Assembly (NCBI GenBank): GCA_026874595.1
Contig: CM049314.1
Coordinates: 60,367,300 to 60,431,299, forward strand
Direction of reading: 5' to 3'
Length of the DNA stretch: 64,000 nt
Origin: Sipunculus nudus
Taxonomy: Eukaryota; Annelida; Sipuncula; Golfingiida; Sipunculidae
The stretch's first letter is position 1. Every line of letters starts with the position of its first letter. The position numbers were made by a program, and so were the translations under genes. Below are positions 22,947-36,800 of the stretch, one piece after another. A model generated the notes under the pieces. It was not told where the DNA came from. It searched no databases and worked only from the letters and a program-made list of their open reading frames with translations.

Positions 22947-25900
22947 ATTTATTAACGACTTAGGGGTTCGCTTCTGTGATGATGCCATACTTTTCCCACA
23001 CAAGGGACTTAGATAGATATTAATATTGCCCATTGCAATCGGACTTAGAGAAGCTTGTGCGATCAATTTCAGCTGAGACCTTGTGAGAATAGTCTCATTT
23101 GATTCATGTGCTTATTATCATATAAAAAGCTGTGCTTAATTCTACGATGACATTTTTTCAATCCAATAACGGTAATTCCAACACACATACGTCATATCCG
23201 TAAAAGGGGCTCACTGGGGATATTTCGATCATGTAAGGTCCTGCTTGTACAATTCACCTGACTTTGGATTATTTATGTCTGCATTGTCATGATTACCTTT
23301 TCCTTCCGGTCAGAATAAATACGAATATCTATATTTTGTTATTTGTGTTTTATATTCATCAAATTCAGTTAATGACATTTTCAGCAAGAACGTATTAAAA
23401 AATTATTGCGCTCGAAGGAAATACGCCGGATACTTGTCGCTGTGTAAAACCGAATGCAGTATGAGATCATGTGTGGGACTTGTTCTGCAGACATGAAAAT
23501 AAGTTATGTCACCGAGTACAATGCTTAGTATGTACATATTTTTCTGTAACTTCAAGATTAAACCATTTATTTTTCTTTTCCCATGAGATGCGGTCCTTCG
23601 ACTCCTTGAAGTCAACAAGCTCACAGCCGAGTCTTAGAATCAAGAAGCCTTCACAACCAGTATTTGCCATTGGACCCTCTTCCTATGAACAGAAGCACTT
23701 CATGCCATATGTTATTTTCTGAACTTTTCCCCTAACGCGCAAAGTTTGGATTTGTTGTTTTGTCCTAAAGTCCCCTAAAGTTAGTGTAACGTTACGATAG
23801 AAATTCAATGAATGTATATGTACATATATCCCATTGACTGGCCAATTGGTGCTTGCATTTACCTTCAAACAACGCATTATAGATAAAGGTGATTCTCGGA
23901 GATGTCCGAATAAATGGATATAGCGATATTTGGTCGTTTCCATTAATAATTAATTAAATTAGTTGCACGTTTGCATTGTCGAATACAAACGATCTGTGAA
24001 CATATGCGAGGTCATATCAGCCAGAAAAATCATAATCCTGTAATACATGTAATCAATGGTATCGAATGGCATAAATACTGAACCTTGTGCCATGGATCAG
24101 TGTTTTTGTCTGTGCAGCAAATTGTTACCTTAACCGGTTCGGAAGATGTAAAGTCAAACTAAATTTACAGGATCCATAATTTAAGTTGGATCCTACACAA
24201 TATATTGGACTTTAATATGGAGGATAAATAACAGAGTCGATCCGAAATTTTGTCCATCAATGATCAGATGAAATATTGCATTGCCAAATTTCACGGCAAT
24301 TTTTTGAATGATTCATGAGATAATGCGAAAAAGAAATTCCACGAGTAAAACCTTGCAGCATAAGTTTTAATTCGGATGGTCTAAAGTTCGACAGAACTGG
24401 AGCTCTAACTGGCACATACCATCCCTGGAATTTGAGATAGATCAAACATTTGATTTTCTAGAAACTGCGCGAAGGCAAGCGTAACTGACAGAGGGATGGA
24501 TGGACAGGCTGAGGGAATATTCGATAAGGGCCCGAAAAATTATGAGAGGATGGTGCGTTGAAATCTACTGCCAGCTCGGTCACTGCGCTCCCTCATATGT
24601 TGGACAATGGCCAGTTTTGCCTAAAATATACCGAGAAATAAAAATAAATCCGTCGCATCATTGGTAGTGGGGTTCCAGTCTGTGTCTGTGGCTTGTATCA
24701 ACATTTATTGGACAAACCTCGCATTGCTGATTCAAAGGACCCGAACCCGGCAGACGACAGTGATGTGGACTGCGCATGCTCGTGGAGGAAATCTCTTAAA
24801 GGGCATGTTTCATTATTTATTTTTCTTGAAGAGTGGAGGCAGCAGGAACTTAATTCGATTTTACTGGATTTTGTATATTCGTTGTAAATCTATATATGTT
24901 CTAGTATACATTTCGTCTTAAACCACTAGCAGCTCTTATATGATCAGACAAGAGCAACAACTTGGAATCTGAACTCTACCACAACTTCCATGTATTGTAT
25001 CGAATATGGTATCGCGAATAATGCATTGCGCTATGTACTGCATCGTGAGACCAAGTATCGTTACAGTCCTTGAAGTTTGCAACAGTGATCTTATCAATAG
25101 TCGCTTGAACAATGCTTCGTTTAATATTTTACGACCACCAAATATAAGAAAAGTCAGGTTCACTGCGTAATTAATATACCATTTTATAAAAACATACTAC
25201 GGTATCTCCACTCTACATAAATGAATGAGGTCCTAACGTATAAAAAAACAAAACTTTTACCACCTGTCTAACTATTATACTGGTCATAAGTTTTACACTG
25301 AAATATCCTAAAGTTGCTAAACACTTTGGATAGAGAGAGGAAGGTTTTAAATTTAAATTAAGGTAAAGTGGGACATACACTAGACGGATAGGCGCCCAAA
25401 GTAAGAAAAACATGTTCATTATTGGTTCGATTAGTTAGTCACTTGTAATATCGCTCGACAGGCACACAAATAAAATGTGACGTGGTGTTGCGGATTGATT
25501 TAAATAAGCATAATAGCTGATTCTCTGTATTGATAATTATGTTAATGTCGTCTTAAATAAATATTTTTTTTTGTACGCATATCGTGTGCCTCCTGTAGTA
25601 CATTACTGATTAATACGAGCAATGTCAATGCCAGTGACCTGTTGTACCTGTTGGATTTGTAACCATTGTTTGTCGTATAACTACGTTCAAAGATAAGAGC
25701 GTTAGAGAACAGCTGATGTTTGCCATGTGCTGTTTTTATCGGTGGACTGCCTAGGGCAAAGTTTCAGGTTTGTGTTCAACACAGAAATTGTCAGCCGCAA
25801 CTAATAACTGATAATTCATAGGTGGATTATTATCTTCAGCTCAGTCAGGATAACAGACTTTGTTGTCCTGTGCATGTGATTTGTGAATGATTTAAGGGGT

Positions 25901-26435
25901 GAGTAAAAGCATTATTTCCAGTGATATTTCACAGTCACCTTTAACTTTATCCCTTTAGGCCAGCATTTGGGGATATGTATTATAAATGATGGTGGTAGCA
26001 CTCAGGTATTGTCAGGCAGCTCCTTCGGAAATCCCCCATTTTGTGTTTGAACAGTCGGGAAAGATAGCAAGTGTATCCTTCGGGGCATTTTTTTCATACT
26101 TTCCCATAATTCTTGAGAAATAATACATTATTTTGGGAAAGGACTATCACAGCGCCATCTATTTAACAATAGGCCAGTTAACTCTCTAACTAAAGCAATT
26201 TGTACAGTTGAACCTCGAGTGAATTAGGTCAATGTGAACTCGCCCCTTAGAAAACCAGTTCAAAACAAACTCGACTGAAGTCAGAATTTCGAAAAGAATA
26301 TACTTTTGGTAAATTGACTGTTGAACAAAGGTCAAGATGTCCAATGCCAAGAAGGTAATTAAAACACCTTGCATTAAGAGTTAATTTTAATAATGCTATG
26401 AATAACCCAACGTTCGTAAAAAAAAATTAAAAAGT

Positions 26436-27352
26436 AACCCCAGCGGTCTGGGAAGACATTCACCATAGGACTTTTGTCTTTGAATTTAAAATTTTGTAGT
26501 GGTACTGAAGCAGAGCTCGAGGGATATGGGTAACAGAGATCTAACATCAGGTTTCCATGGAGATTTTTCATGGACCTTCCTGGGTGTTAAAAAAAAGATT
26601 CTAGGTTGAATGGTTACGATTTGTACCCTGTTAACGGACGAATGCATCTTTGATGGTCTCAGTAATAGAAAGAAAATGCGCAAAAATCGAAAAAGATGCG
26701 ACCTGATGAAACAGTCCTTGGTGAATATTCACACAGTGAATCATGGTGATCAATGCATTGGATTTTGAGATACTGGAGCTTTTGTAACAATTTTTTATTA
26801 TTCTGAGGGGTACTTCTAGCTCAGAGATATGGGTAACAGAGACCTAGTTTTAGATTTCCAAAGAGATTTTTTTATTTACCTCCCTTGATGTAAAGTTGGA
26901 AAATTCTAAGTCCAATCGTTACGATTTGTGCCTGTTAAAAGACGACCACGTTAGGTTTCAAAATTAGAGCAAAAACTGTGTAATTGTGTAAAATTAGAAA
27001 ATTCCAGGTGGCAACCAGTCTGCAAGAACTGATGCAACACTCCAAAGAATCATGGTGATCAATATAGTAGTTGTCCAGATAATGGAGCTTTTGTATCAAA
27101 TTTTTAATTATTCTGGGGGTGTTTCTGAGCCCCGTAGCTCGGAGAAAATGGGTAACAGAGACCTATTTTCAGTTTTCCAAAGAAATTTTTCACGGACCTC
27201 CTTAGATATCAAGTTAGAAGCCCAGGTCCAACGGTTACGATTTTTGTCTGGTTAACAGACAGACGAACACATGGCACGACGGACAGACGGACCGGCCGGT
27301 AATCCTAGAGGGTAATCGCTATAGCTCAGATGACTTTCATTCAGCTGAGCTA
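26436..27352 (+). mobile_element. Pearl/HINE-like repeat insertion upstream of SDR-C
   Basis: About 915 bp, absent from the matching place upstream of SDR-B (near 15650), where the sequence passes straight from one A-rich run to the next. It holds three degenerate tandem units of about 305-320 bp, each with a GATATGGGTAACAGAGA-like core (near 26520, 26825 and 27148). A CAGACAGACG / ACGGACAGACGG microsatellite tract follows (27257-27290). A terminal hairpin, AGCTCAGATGA...TCAGCTGAGCT, lies at about 27323-27352. This architecture is that of bivalve pearl elements, regarded as non-autonomous Helentron/rolling-circle relatives; the assignment is inference from structure. Confidence 0.65.
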
Positions 27353-27804
27353 AAAAAAACTGAGAGAATTTTATTTTATGTTTTCGTGAAATTTCACCAT
27401 TTGGCTTTTGCTTCAGGTTCACAATCCTAACCCACAAGCCGATTGTGCTTTGTGAAACTACCGATGTCCCTTCCGACATGTTCAGTACCGACATTAGACT
27501 ATTGACGTTAAGTCCGTATGAAAAAGTCCGAAACGTACAGTCACTTATGTATAAAAGAACATGAGAATATGGACCAAACATGTGAATGCCCGCATGTGGG
27601 AGTCTTGAATTCCTTATAATGTAGATTTCTAGTTTAATTCAAGAGTTACTATTCTCATGGCTTCGGGATATTATTTTCACGTATTCCACTTGAGTTTAAT
27701 GTTTCGTTTTGCAGACGAACACATCCTAAGAAGAAAGTTTCCTTGAGGAAATTAAAAGGAATATTTCATTTGCTTTCCTCTACTTCATTTTTCCTTTTTA
27801 GGCT

Positions 27805-30800
27805 ATGGCTCTTGAAGTGATACTATATGTGGGACTGGCGGTCGTCGTCCATTTTGTCATTGAGTACTTCCGGAGAAAACCCCAGATTGAAAATATATCT
27901 TCTAAATCCGTTTTTATTACTGGCTGTGACAGCGGTTTCGGGAACCTGCTCGCTAAGAGACTGGATGGTTTAGGATGCCGGGTGTTCGCAGCTTGTTACA
28001 CACAGAAGGGAGCTGATGAACTACGGAGCTGTTCCTCATCTCGTCTGGAGACTGTTCTGCTGGATGTGACCAAGACTGAAAGCATCAAGGAAGCCCACGA
28101 GTTTGTGGCTGATAAGCTTGGCCCAAACCAAGGTAATCGTCCATGGGCCCAAAGCTCATTTTAGACATATTGATAGCACCCACGGTGTCAAGACTTAAGT
28201 AGGTTTTTCTTAAAGCTCTATGTCAACAGATGTTACTTTGGTATGATAACTGATCCAGAATGGTAGCTTTGTCATATTTATCCGCCATTGAATGTGGTGA
28301 ACCTGCATAAAATTTAAACTTTAATCTGCATCAACTTTTCCACAGTATTTAGTCAATACCTTCATTAATACAACATATATCATAACAAATTTGGTCTCAG
28401 TAGATAGGTAAGACCTTGGGCTTTCTGAGAGTGTGTCATCAGTGGCAGTTAAATGCTTTTGTCATCAGTGGCATATACAATTATATTTACCAATACCCCT
28501 TAAAACTGTCGAAAAAAATATTCTTTGATTGAATAAGGTACCAGCTTGGTTTTCCTTGTGTCTTTTTTATTATTTTTTTGGACATTCACTGTAACAAACA
28601 CTTTAGGCCATCCTTAAAGAAGGGAAACCATTGGTCACTGTTTAATAAATTGTTGACAGTTCAGCAGTTAACACATTTGTTCAATAAGATCTATTTCTTT
28701 TAAAATAAATTATTAAATATATATATACTTTATTTTATAAAAAGTATACAGTTGTAATATAACATATCCCCAGTCAACAGATGTAAGCACTTCGTGGCTT
28801 TGGCGGCGGAGGGGGGGGGGGGCTTTAACTGATAGGGTTACAACATCTCTTTATATACATACAGGATATTCACTTAATTCACAGCGCTGCTCACTTTATT
28901 TCACATTCTCCTGAGGCAAGAATATATTTCAATTATATTTTTATGCTTTCTGATACTAATTAAAATAAATAATAAAACTGACACATTTGCAACAGAACTA
29001 ATGTCACCATGTACAGATATAAGGAATCAACGGCAGGAAAGGGGAATGGTGGGAATTACAACACCTCTGCATATATATATATACAGGACACTCAAAGCCG
29101 TATTTCCCATTCTGCTGAGGCAGGAAAACAATGAACAAATGTTCATTAGATCCTTATTTTATATTACATCATTTTTTACCCCTTGAATTACAAATTATTC
29201 CACGGCACAGCGTACGCTCTTTACACAGCGCTTTACCTATAGGGTTACTTCTTATATCGTAAGGCGCTGTTTGTTATGACCTCGTATCCTGAATTGCAAC
29301 ACCAGAGGGGAGCACTGTATTTTTGAACAATCAGATGAGACCTTGTGCTGGAAGGCAAAGCCAACGAGGAATACACGGGGCCAATCATATTCATTTCTTT
29401 TTGAGTGACAGCTCATCCCCCAGCGTAACCGTCTGAACAGGCCACAGGCTCAGAGAGAATTGCCCCTGACGTGGTTTGCTTAGGGCCTTTTGCACATAGG
29501 ATGCTCGGCCGGTGAGCTGTTATTCAAAAGAAACGTAACAACAAAGGCTGCGTGCACACCTCGCTGGCTGGTTTCAGTTCTGCAGACAACAGATACATGG
29601 CTACGCTAACACAGTCATAATGTCATAATCGAATCGGTCGATGATGCGAGAATGCAGAGGGAGCAATTTAAATTCGACCGGAAACTCATCAAGTGGCGCT
29701 TGAAGCGCGGCAATGGGCGGAGCCAGGATGCCTGTCGAGTGTTTGTTTATTGGCATCTAATTGGCTGCTTGTCACATCGTACGCACGTTTATTTCAGTGG
29801 ACAACAAACCGCTATCTGGTGTTTAAATATATCATAAACGGTCAAAGCTGGCAGCGTGAAAATCAGTTGCTTCTTTAGAAGCGCAAGATTTCCGTTGCCT
29901 CGGGAGCGTAGGCACAGCGGGTCGGGGGGGGGGGGGGTAAAAATGATCAGCTCTCCAGAATCTATTAGATTTTGGTCATACCAGAATGATTTAATGTTTT
30001 TATTTTTATGAATTAATTTATTCATTTTTTTATATTTCATGTGTGACACTATTCCCCAAATAGCTGTATCAAGATCTACTGTTAAATATAGAAGCAGGTG
30101 CATCATATGGGTGTCAAGAGCTGATTAGGTTTTGTTCATACTTGGTTCCTTTTTGGATTTTAATGAATTCTTTATATTTCTCTCTTTTTTGCATTTTTTA
30201 AATGGAATTTTGAAATCCTAATCTCTTTATATGCAATTAAATGCCAGATTAAAATAACCATTACTCAAATGCACGTTTCCTTAGGATGGCTTGCATATCT
30301 TAAAGGTCTCCTCAAATGAACAGGTTTAGGTAACTGTTTGATGGATTGTCAGATTTATTTATGAATTTTATACTTAATGTCAAACATTTATGTGCAATGC
30401 AGTATCTTACAAATTGTTACCAAAATCCCCTTCTTATTTACAAGGGATGTTTATTTTATTGTAATCTTTACTTGATTTTAGTGCATTCTTAGTTTATTTT
30501 GTGATATCTATTCTACATGTGGTATCTTTGTACTGTTTCAGATTCGATTACAAGGCAAAGTACACTTTTCTCACATAAGTCACTTTCCCGTATTGGCAAC
30601 AGATTAGGTTCTCTGATTCAGCTTTCTCGAGGTGGACCTCGAGGTGAATTATTTTCGGTCATTTTGTGACTGTAAAACTTTCTCACGTTCCCGTTTGACG
30701 GGATATCCAGTCCACTGGACATTTTCTACATCAAGAACGTTTTGCATATTTGAGTGGAAACAGCATTACCATTAAGGAAACACAGGGCCAGTAATACAAT

Positions 30801-33800
30801 TACTGCATAACACTTGGGTGGGGTGGGTGCATGGGGATTGGGAACCGGGATTAGCATATTTGAGGTTTATATCATATCACACATATGTACTCCCTTTATT
30901 CCTCGGATCATATACCATTGATACATGACCCATACATTTCTTTGAATACATTTTGTGTTTTATTACAAGCTTATTATCTTGTACTCGGGTTCAAAAAATT
31001 GTAGTACTTGCTTTTTACATGTACGTGTCTTACATACATGTATTTGAAAATTAATCAAGCCCTTTTCCAATTGTGGTCAAGCATGTTATCATGTAAGCAT
31101 TATGCCTGATGAATATCATATTGCACAGGCTCGCATTATGCCTGTCAGCCTTGTTCTGGATCTCACACCTATATGCTGACGATTTTATACGATGCAGTTG
31201 TATGCCAGTACACTGTATGCCAGTTCCAGAACTGTATGACTGACTGCTGTTTTAGATTTCCTTTGCAACTGAAGATCAGGAACAAGAAGGATGGTGTTAA
31301 ATGAATTCTTCAATAAGAGTCTCCGCCTATTAAGGTGGTAGAATATATCAAAAGTTGATATATGTAAAACATAAAATATATGTAAAACAGTGCTTATTTT
31401 AAAGTTGAAATTATATATTGAACATCGGTACTCCGATTATGGTACCCTCCTTGCGCAAATACCTATAACAAGCGGTATCTGATATCGAATGGCATCGCCA
31501 ATATTATTCCTTCATTGTGTATGATATTTCATGAAAGAGTTAAAAAAACACAAAAACAATCCAGTACTCTCCAAAGCAAATCATGAAACAGTTAAAAAAC
31601 ATAATGAAACAAGCATAAGTTTCATATAAGGAGCTGACAAATATAAAAATACAGAACTTTCCACAGTTTTAACGGGTAGGGGTAAATATTAGTATCTGCC
31701 ACTGAAGATCAATGCATAGAACTGCCACATTTGACACACCATCAAAAAGCCCTGGTTCTTAGCTATCTGTTAAGACAAACTTTGTAATAATATATTTTGT
31801 ATTCATAAAGTTATTTTCTAAATACTGTGGAAAAGTCAATGCAGCTTAAAGTTTAAATTTTCATACAGGGTCACTACATTCAGTAGCGGATAACTATGAC
31901 TAAGCTATCACTCTGGATCAGTTATCATACTAATATATCATCCCTAGACAAAGACCTTTGAAAAAAAATTACTTAAGTTTTGCCAACTAAAATGGTAGCA
32001 ATATCCGCTCTGGCCCATGGACTATAAGCGCATTTCAGATATTAGGTCCATGTAATTAGTGCTGTACATGCCATATAGAGAGAGAACTATACTGTCAAGG
32101 CAGTTATCTTTGTATCACAGCAAATATCTGTTGTCTTTTTTAAATTTCTTCATGTCTTCTTTAAGTGACCTTAAACCATATAAGCTCGGAAGTCCAATAC
32201 CCAAAAGCCTGGACCAGGTCTCTGACGAACTCAACCTTCCTTAATGCTTTGATTTTTCCTTAAAGTGGCCCCGAGAATATTTTTTTTAATATGTGTTATA
32301 TTCTAATATAACAGATTTTGTTTGTAAATATCAGTGAAAATCAGTATGAACCATAAGGCACAGTTCTTTCTTTTTTTTGGATATATGCATTCTCATTCTA
32401 CTGCTCTAGTACATGTATATTACAGTTGCCAATGTACCCTCTACGTGTTAACATGCACCGCAGCCATTTACCGATATACACCCATAATCGGTCACAGACG
32501 ATATAGGTTACCAAGCATTAATGCAGGACTGAAAGTCCGTACTTGGACCCGAGTTCGGATTGAGTCCTCCTTTTTAGGGATTCAGACTCTAACTCGAGGG
32601 TTCTGGACTTGCGGTTGTACTCGGACTCAGATGTAAGCACTCGAGAAATCAGAAAAAAATGGAAAAAATCATTCAATAAAGACTTTTGTACATGCTTGTG
32701 CGAATTACAAACAGAATATTACAAAATAATTACACTGCTTCAGTTATTCATAGTAAGTTTTATGTTATGAACCATTACGGGAACAAATGTGTAAACTTAC
32801 TTCAAAATGTACACGATCATCTGAAATTTCCATTTTAAATTTGCCTTTTATGGATATTTGTAAGAGACTCATCACTCTAGAACGAATCACTGGCCAGTTG
32901 AACATATATCCAAATTGTAAATCATGCTTTTGTAGCGCACTCTAGAATATAAACCGTATTATACACATAACACAACCAACAGACTCCCTCAAAAAAACAC
33001 AGACCTCTCACAGTGATTTACCGTTTCACTGAATGTGCTCGGATCGCAGTCTTAATTATAGTTAAAAAAACTCACGTCAAAATGAATTTGACATTTTTTA
33101 ATGGCAAGCCTTATCCTCTCAGACATACGATCCACAGAGCTTATCATTTACACAGTCTGATCAACATATATACCCGGGAAAACAGTTGCAAAACTTACAC
33201 GTAACTAGGATACCTATGCTCGCCTAACCTTTCGGCGCTTAACACTTCGCGTGCTTATGTGCCCTCTGACCATAACAAATTTCTAGTCATATGGCTACAG
33301 TCACTTCAGAGCGTGAAGCGGAAATATCAGTGCAGGTAACGATATTCCCAGGCTAAAAGCTCATGAAAAAAAACCTTCTATGAAATACTAGACCTGATCT
33401 TAAGTATAGCCACGAAGTAGTCACACGTTGTCGTATTGAATTAGACAATACTCAACAGTGATATATCAAAGTCTGGATTGGTTTCAATGCCGTTCCAAGA
33501 TATATCTTTGATCACTTGAAAAGCACTCTATATGAGCCCTCAATAATGTTCGTCAATCTCTGAAGAGTTTACATCTTTCTACATATTAATTATAAATAAA
33601 ATTAAATTAATATAATTAATTTACATAACATCCTATATATTATTCATGCCACAGTAACGCCCTTTATAAATACACCTACCTCGTTTTGATTGACAAGGCA
33701 AATTCTTCTTTAACCATGGGACTATGATCTTTCGAGCAACTAATTTACCAAGTGTATTTCCCGAATTAACATTTTTGTTTTACTTTTGTTTGGCATTCTC

Positions 33801-36800
33801 CCAATATTTTATACTCAATATTAATATTATCACATAGTTCCCACTTCCAGCTCCCCCTCCGTTGCAAAGTGTATCATAAATGCCCATTGCAGATACATTC
33901 CACCTACCAAAATCAAGCACGTGCATCTATCAAATTACAAAGCTGCCTAGCTGTTTATTTCCTTGCATGATACACTAGACAGCAACAATCTACATGAACT
34001 TCTTTCGTTAGTGTCGCGATTTCAGAATACCCATGTTACGGATTACCAGAGTAACTTGAAATCGATTGCAGATTACTCCGCGTTTACTTGAAGTCATTTA
34101 CAGTCTATCCCAAACTCTTTCAGATTACCCTTAGAAATTTCTTCTGTATGTTTATTTGCTCATAATTATTGTAATTCCATGCACATATATATCTCTAATA
34201 TAGTATACGAACTCATATTTTATGGGGTGTTTTTTGCAGTACATTGATGAAGTGTTTGCTGAGTCAATATCATAATGATGACTAATTATAATTATAACCA
34301 TATTTCTTAATTGTTCCATTTATTGATTCTTACTTAACATATTGTTCCTTTCACTGGTTTAATTCAATTAATATGACATGTATGTAATTAAAAAACATTT
34401 ATCATTTAGCAAAATCAGCGAGGAAGGTATTCTGAACAATGCTTGGGTAATCTGAATTCATATTCAGGCTACCCCGGGGATAATCAGAAATTGATTCAAT
34501 TAACCGGGGTAACGTGAAATAGGGTTAAGCCAGAAGTCTTTACACTGTTTGCCTGAGGTCATGTTAGTTAAGTCATATCACCGTTAGTAGAAGTGTAAAC
34601 ATGAGCCTACTAGGGACATCGTATCCTATCCCTCCTAGTGAGAACTGGGCACTGATTTTAACCAGTTATACTTGTGCAGATCGTTTTTCCATTGTTCTAT
34701 GGGACAGAGACGTTTTTTGATACATCTCCTTGAACAGATAACATTGGAGATAAAACACATAGGATTATTATATATATATTATGGTAATTTTTAAACGTAA
34801 AAAAGTACCCCGGGAAGAGAACAAAACAGAGCAGTATATAGAAGTTCTTTGTTTTCCTCACAAAAATATAATATCAGGCATTCATCGGCTCATCATAAAG
34901 GTTTCGATTCCGTTTATTGTAAAACCGTATCATACCGGTAAAAAGTTTGTAAAAAGCTGACATATCAGTATGTTGATTTCTACAAGAATCTCAAAAAGAT
35001 TTTCGATTAAAAGAATGAAAAATTCATCGTTAACACTCAAAAGAAACTATAAGATTTGATATGGTTTAAAAAAATAAATACACTCTTTATTTACTGGTAT
35101 AAGAGAGAAAGCATATATTTTTTTTTTGTTAAATCGGTATGCCAAGAAAATCGTATTTAAAGTCAAGTTAAGTTAAAACGAAATATCATGGCCTTCCGCT
35201 TGTCCCCCCCCCCCCCCCCCCCCCCACCAATTCCATCCTAGATATAGAAATGAAAGGGGTTTCAATATATATATATCCGGTACCATAACTAAGATCAGGG
35301 GCGGATATAGAATTTGAAGAATGGGGGGATTACCTTTAACACCCATAGTTCTACAAATCAAGGAAGGGAGGTTGTCTTTAAACTCGTCAAATCGCCAGGT
35401 TTTTGTCTCCCAGGAAGGGATAATATTTCAACCGAGAGTCAGTCCTATCTTGAACAGTCTTTTAATATTTTAGTACAGTTGTTTTGATTTTCCAGGACTG
35501 TGGGGGTTGGTGAACAATGCTGGTATTGCCTTTCCGTTGCACATCTTCCCTGAATACATGAACCGACAAGACTTCAAGGGAGCACTAGACGTCAACCTTC
35601 TCGGCATGGTGGACGTGTCGCTGCATTTTTTACCTCTACTGGTAAAGAGTAAAGGAAGAATCGTCAACATGGCTAGCGCCGCTGGGAGGCTTAGTTTACC
35701 TTTCAGTTTACCATACAACCTCAGCAAAACAGGCGTGGAATCGTTCTCAGATGGAATAAGGTATGTAAATTTGTAGAAAAAGAGCAAAATAATTCAGCCA
35801 CTAATTAACAAAATTGTCTTTCTATCAAAACTGGATATCTACTAATAATTAATAATGACAAGTGTCAAGCAATTCTGTTAATAAATAGTATTTATCTTCC
35901 TTTTGGTCAGAACTGACATCAATATAGTCCCTACATATAAATTTGATGAAAAAATATTACTTAACGATATACTTATTACCTTATATCGGGTGAGTCAAAT
36001 AATGATATTATTTTATGGCACCATCATATGTACTGCGAAAGAATAAGCTCTGTTTCATTCTTACTAGACTATGGTCGGAATAATTTCTTTAAATATCAAA
36101 AGGCCTTACATGAAGCAGTTTGGGGTGCACGTTGCCATGGTGGAGCCCGGTTCGTATGCAACACCTCTACTGAACGAAGACCTGTCACGTGAGAGGGTGC
36201 AGAAAGGATATGAGAGACTGCCCGACGAAGACCAAGATGCACTAGGCCGAGACTATGTGAATAAAAGTAAATTCTTACTTTCGCTTTCAATCCTATATCT
36301 ACAATTATACATTTCCTGTAAATTTAATAATTGAATTTAAATAATTTATAATCATTTAACTATATACGCTAGAGGATATGTAAATTTTTATTTTCATACT
36401 ACATGAATTAAACACAATTATGAATTAACCATTATATCTGCAGTGCCTTAATATACATTTTGAAAAATTACAATAAATAATATAGCATTACTTTGAGCGT
36501 ACACATGTCCATCAGTAACAGATATGTGAAAATGTTTCCTTAAAATGAAATGTTCTCATTATATGACAAAGCAATAATTATTTTATTCTAATGAAAGTCA
36601 CGGCATTGCTTAATTTAATTGAGACCTCGGTTGTCAATCAGAAAACAGTTTTTATTAAACTTTACACTTTTATGTTGGACAAGTGGAATAATATTACATT
36701 TACTTTTGAATAATTATCTTGTAACAATACTATATCCTTCTCTTTTGTTACTACATTTTTACTTGTTCTTTCTGTATATTTCAAGTTATGGGACTCATTC

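Larger units (their letters stand above)
22293..27804. other. Intergenic DNA between SDR-B and SDR-C
   Basis: Apart from the repeats listed separately I see no gene. It is the second copy of the SDR-A to SDR-B intergenic region without the BEL/Pao element; the empty retroelement site is at about 24234. About 24462-24655 has no counterpart in the first copy. 27560-27804 closely matches 16310-16551 just upstream of SDR-B and is the likely proximal upstream or leader region of SDR-C. Confidence 0.7.

Noticed and set aside
29789-30106. 105-codon minus-strand frame
   Set aside because: It covers a G-run and AT-rich repeat sequence within the inverted-arm element and has low-complexity Pro residues from the poly-G. 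No motif.
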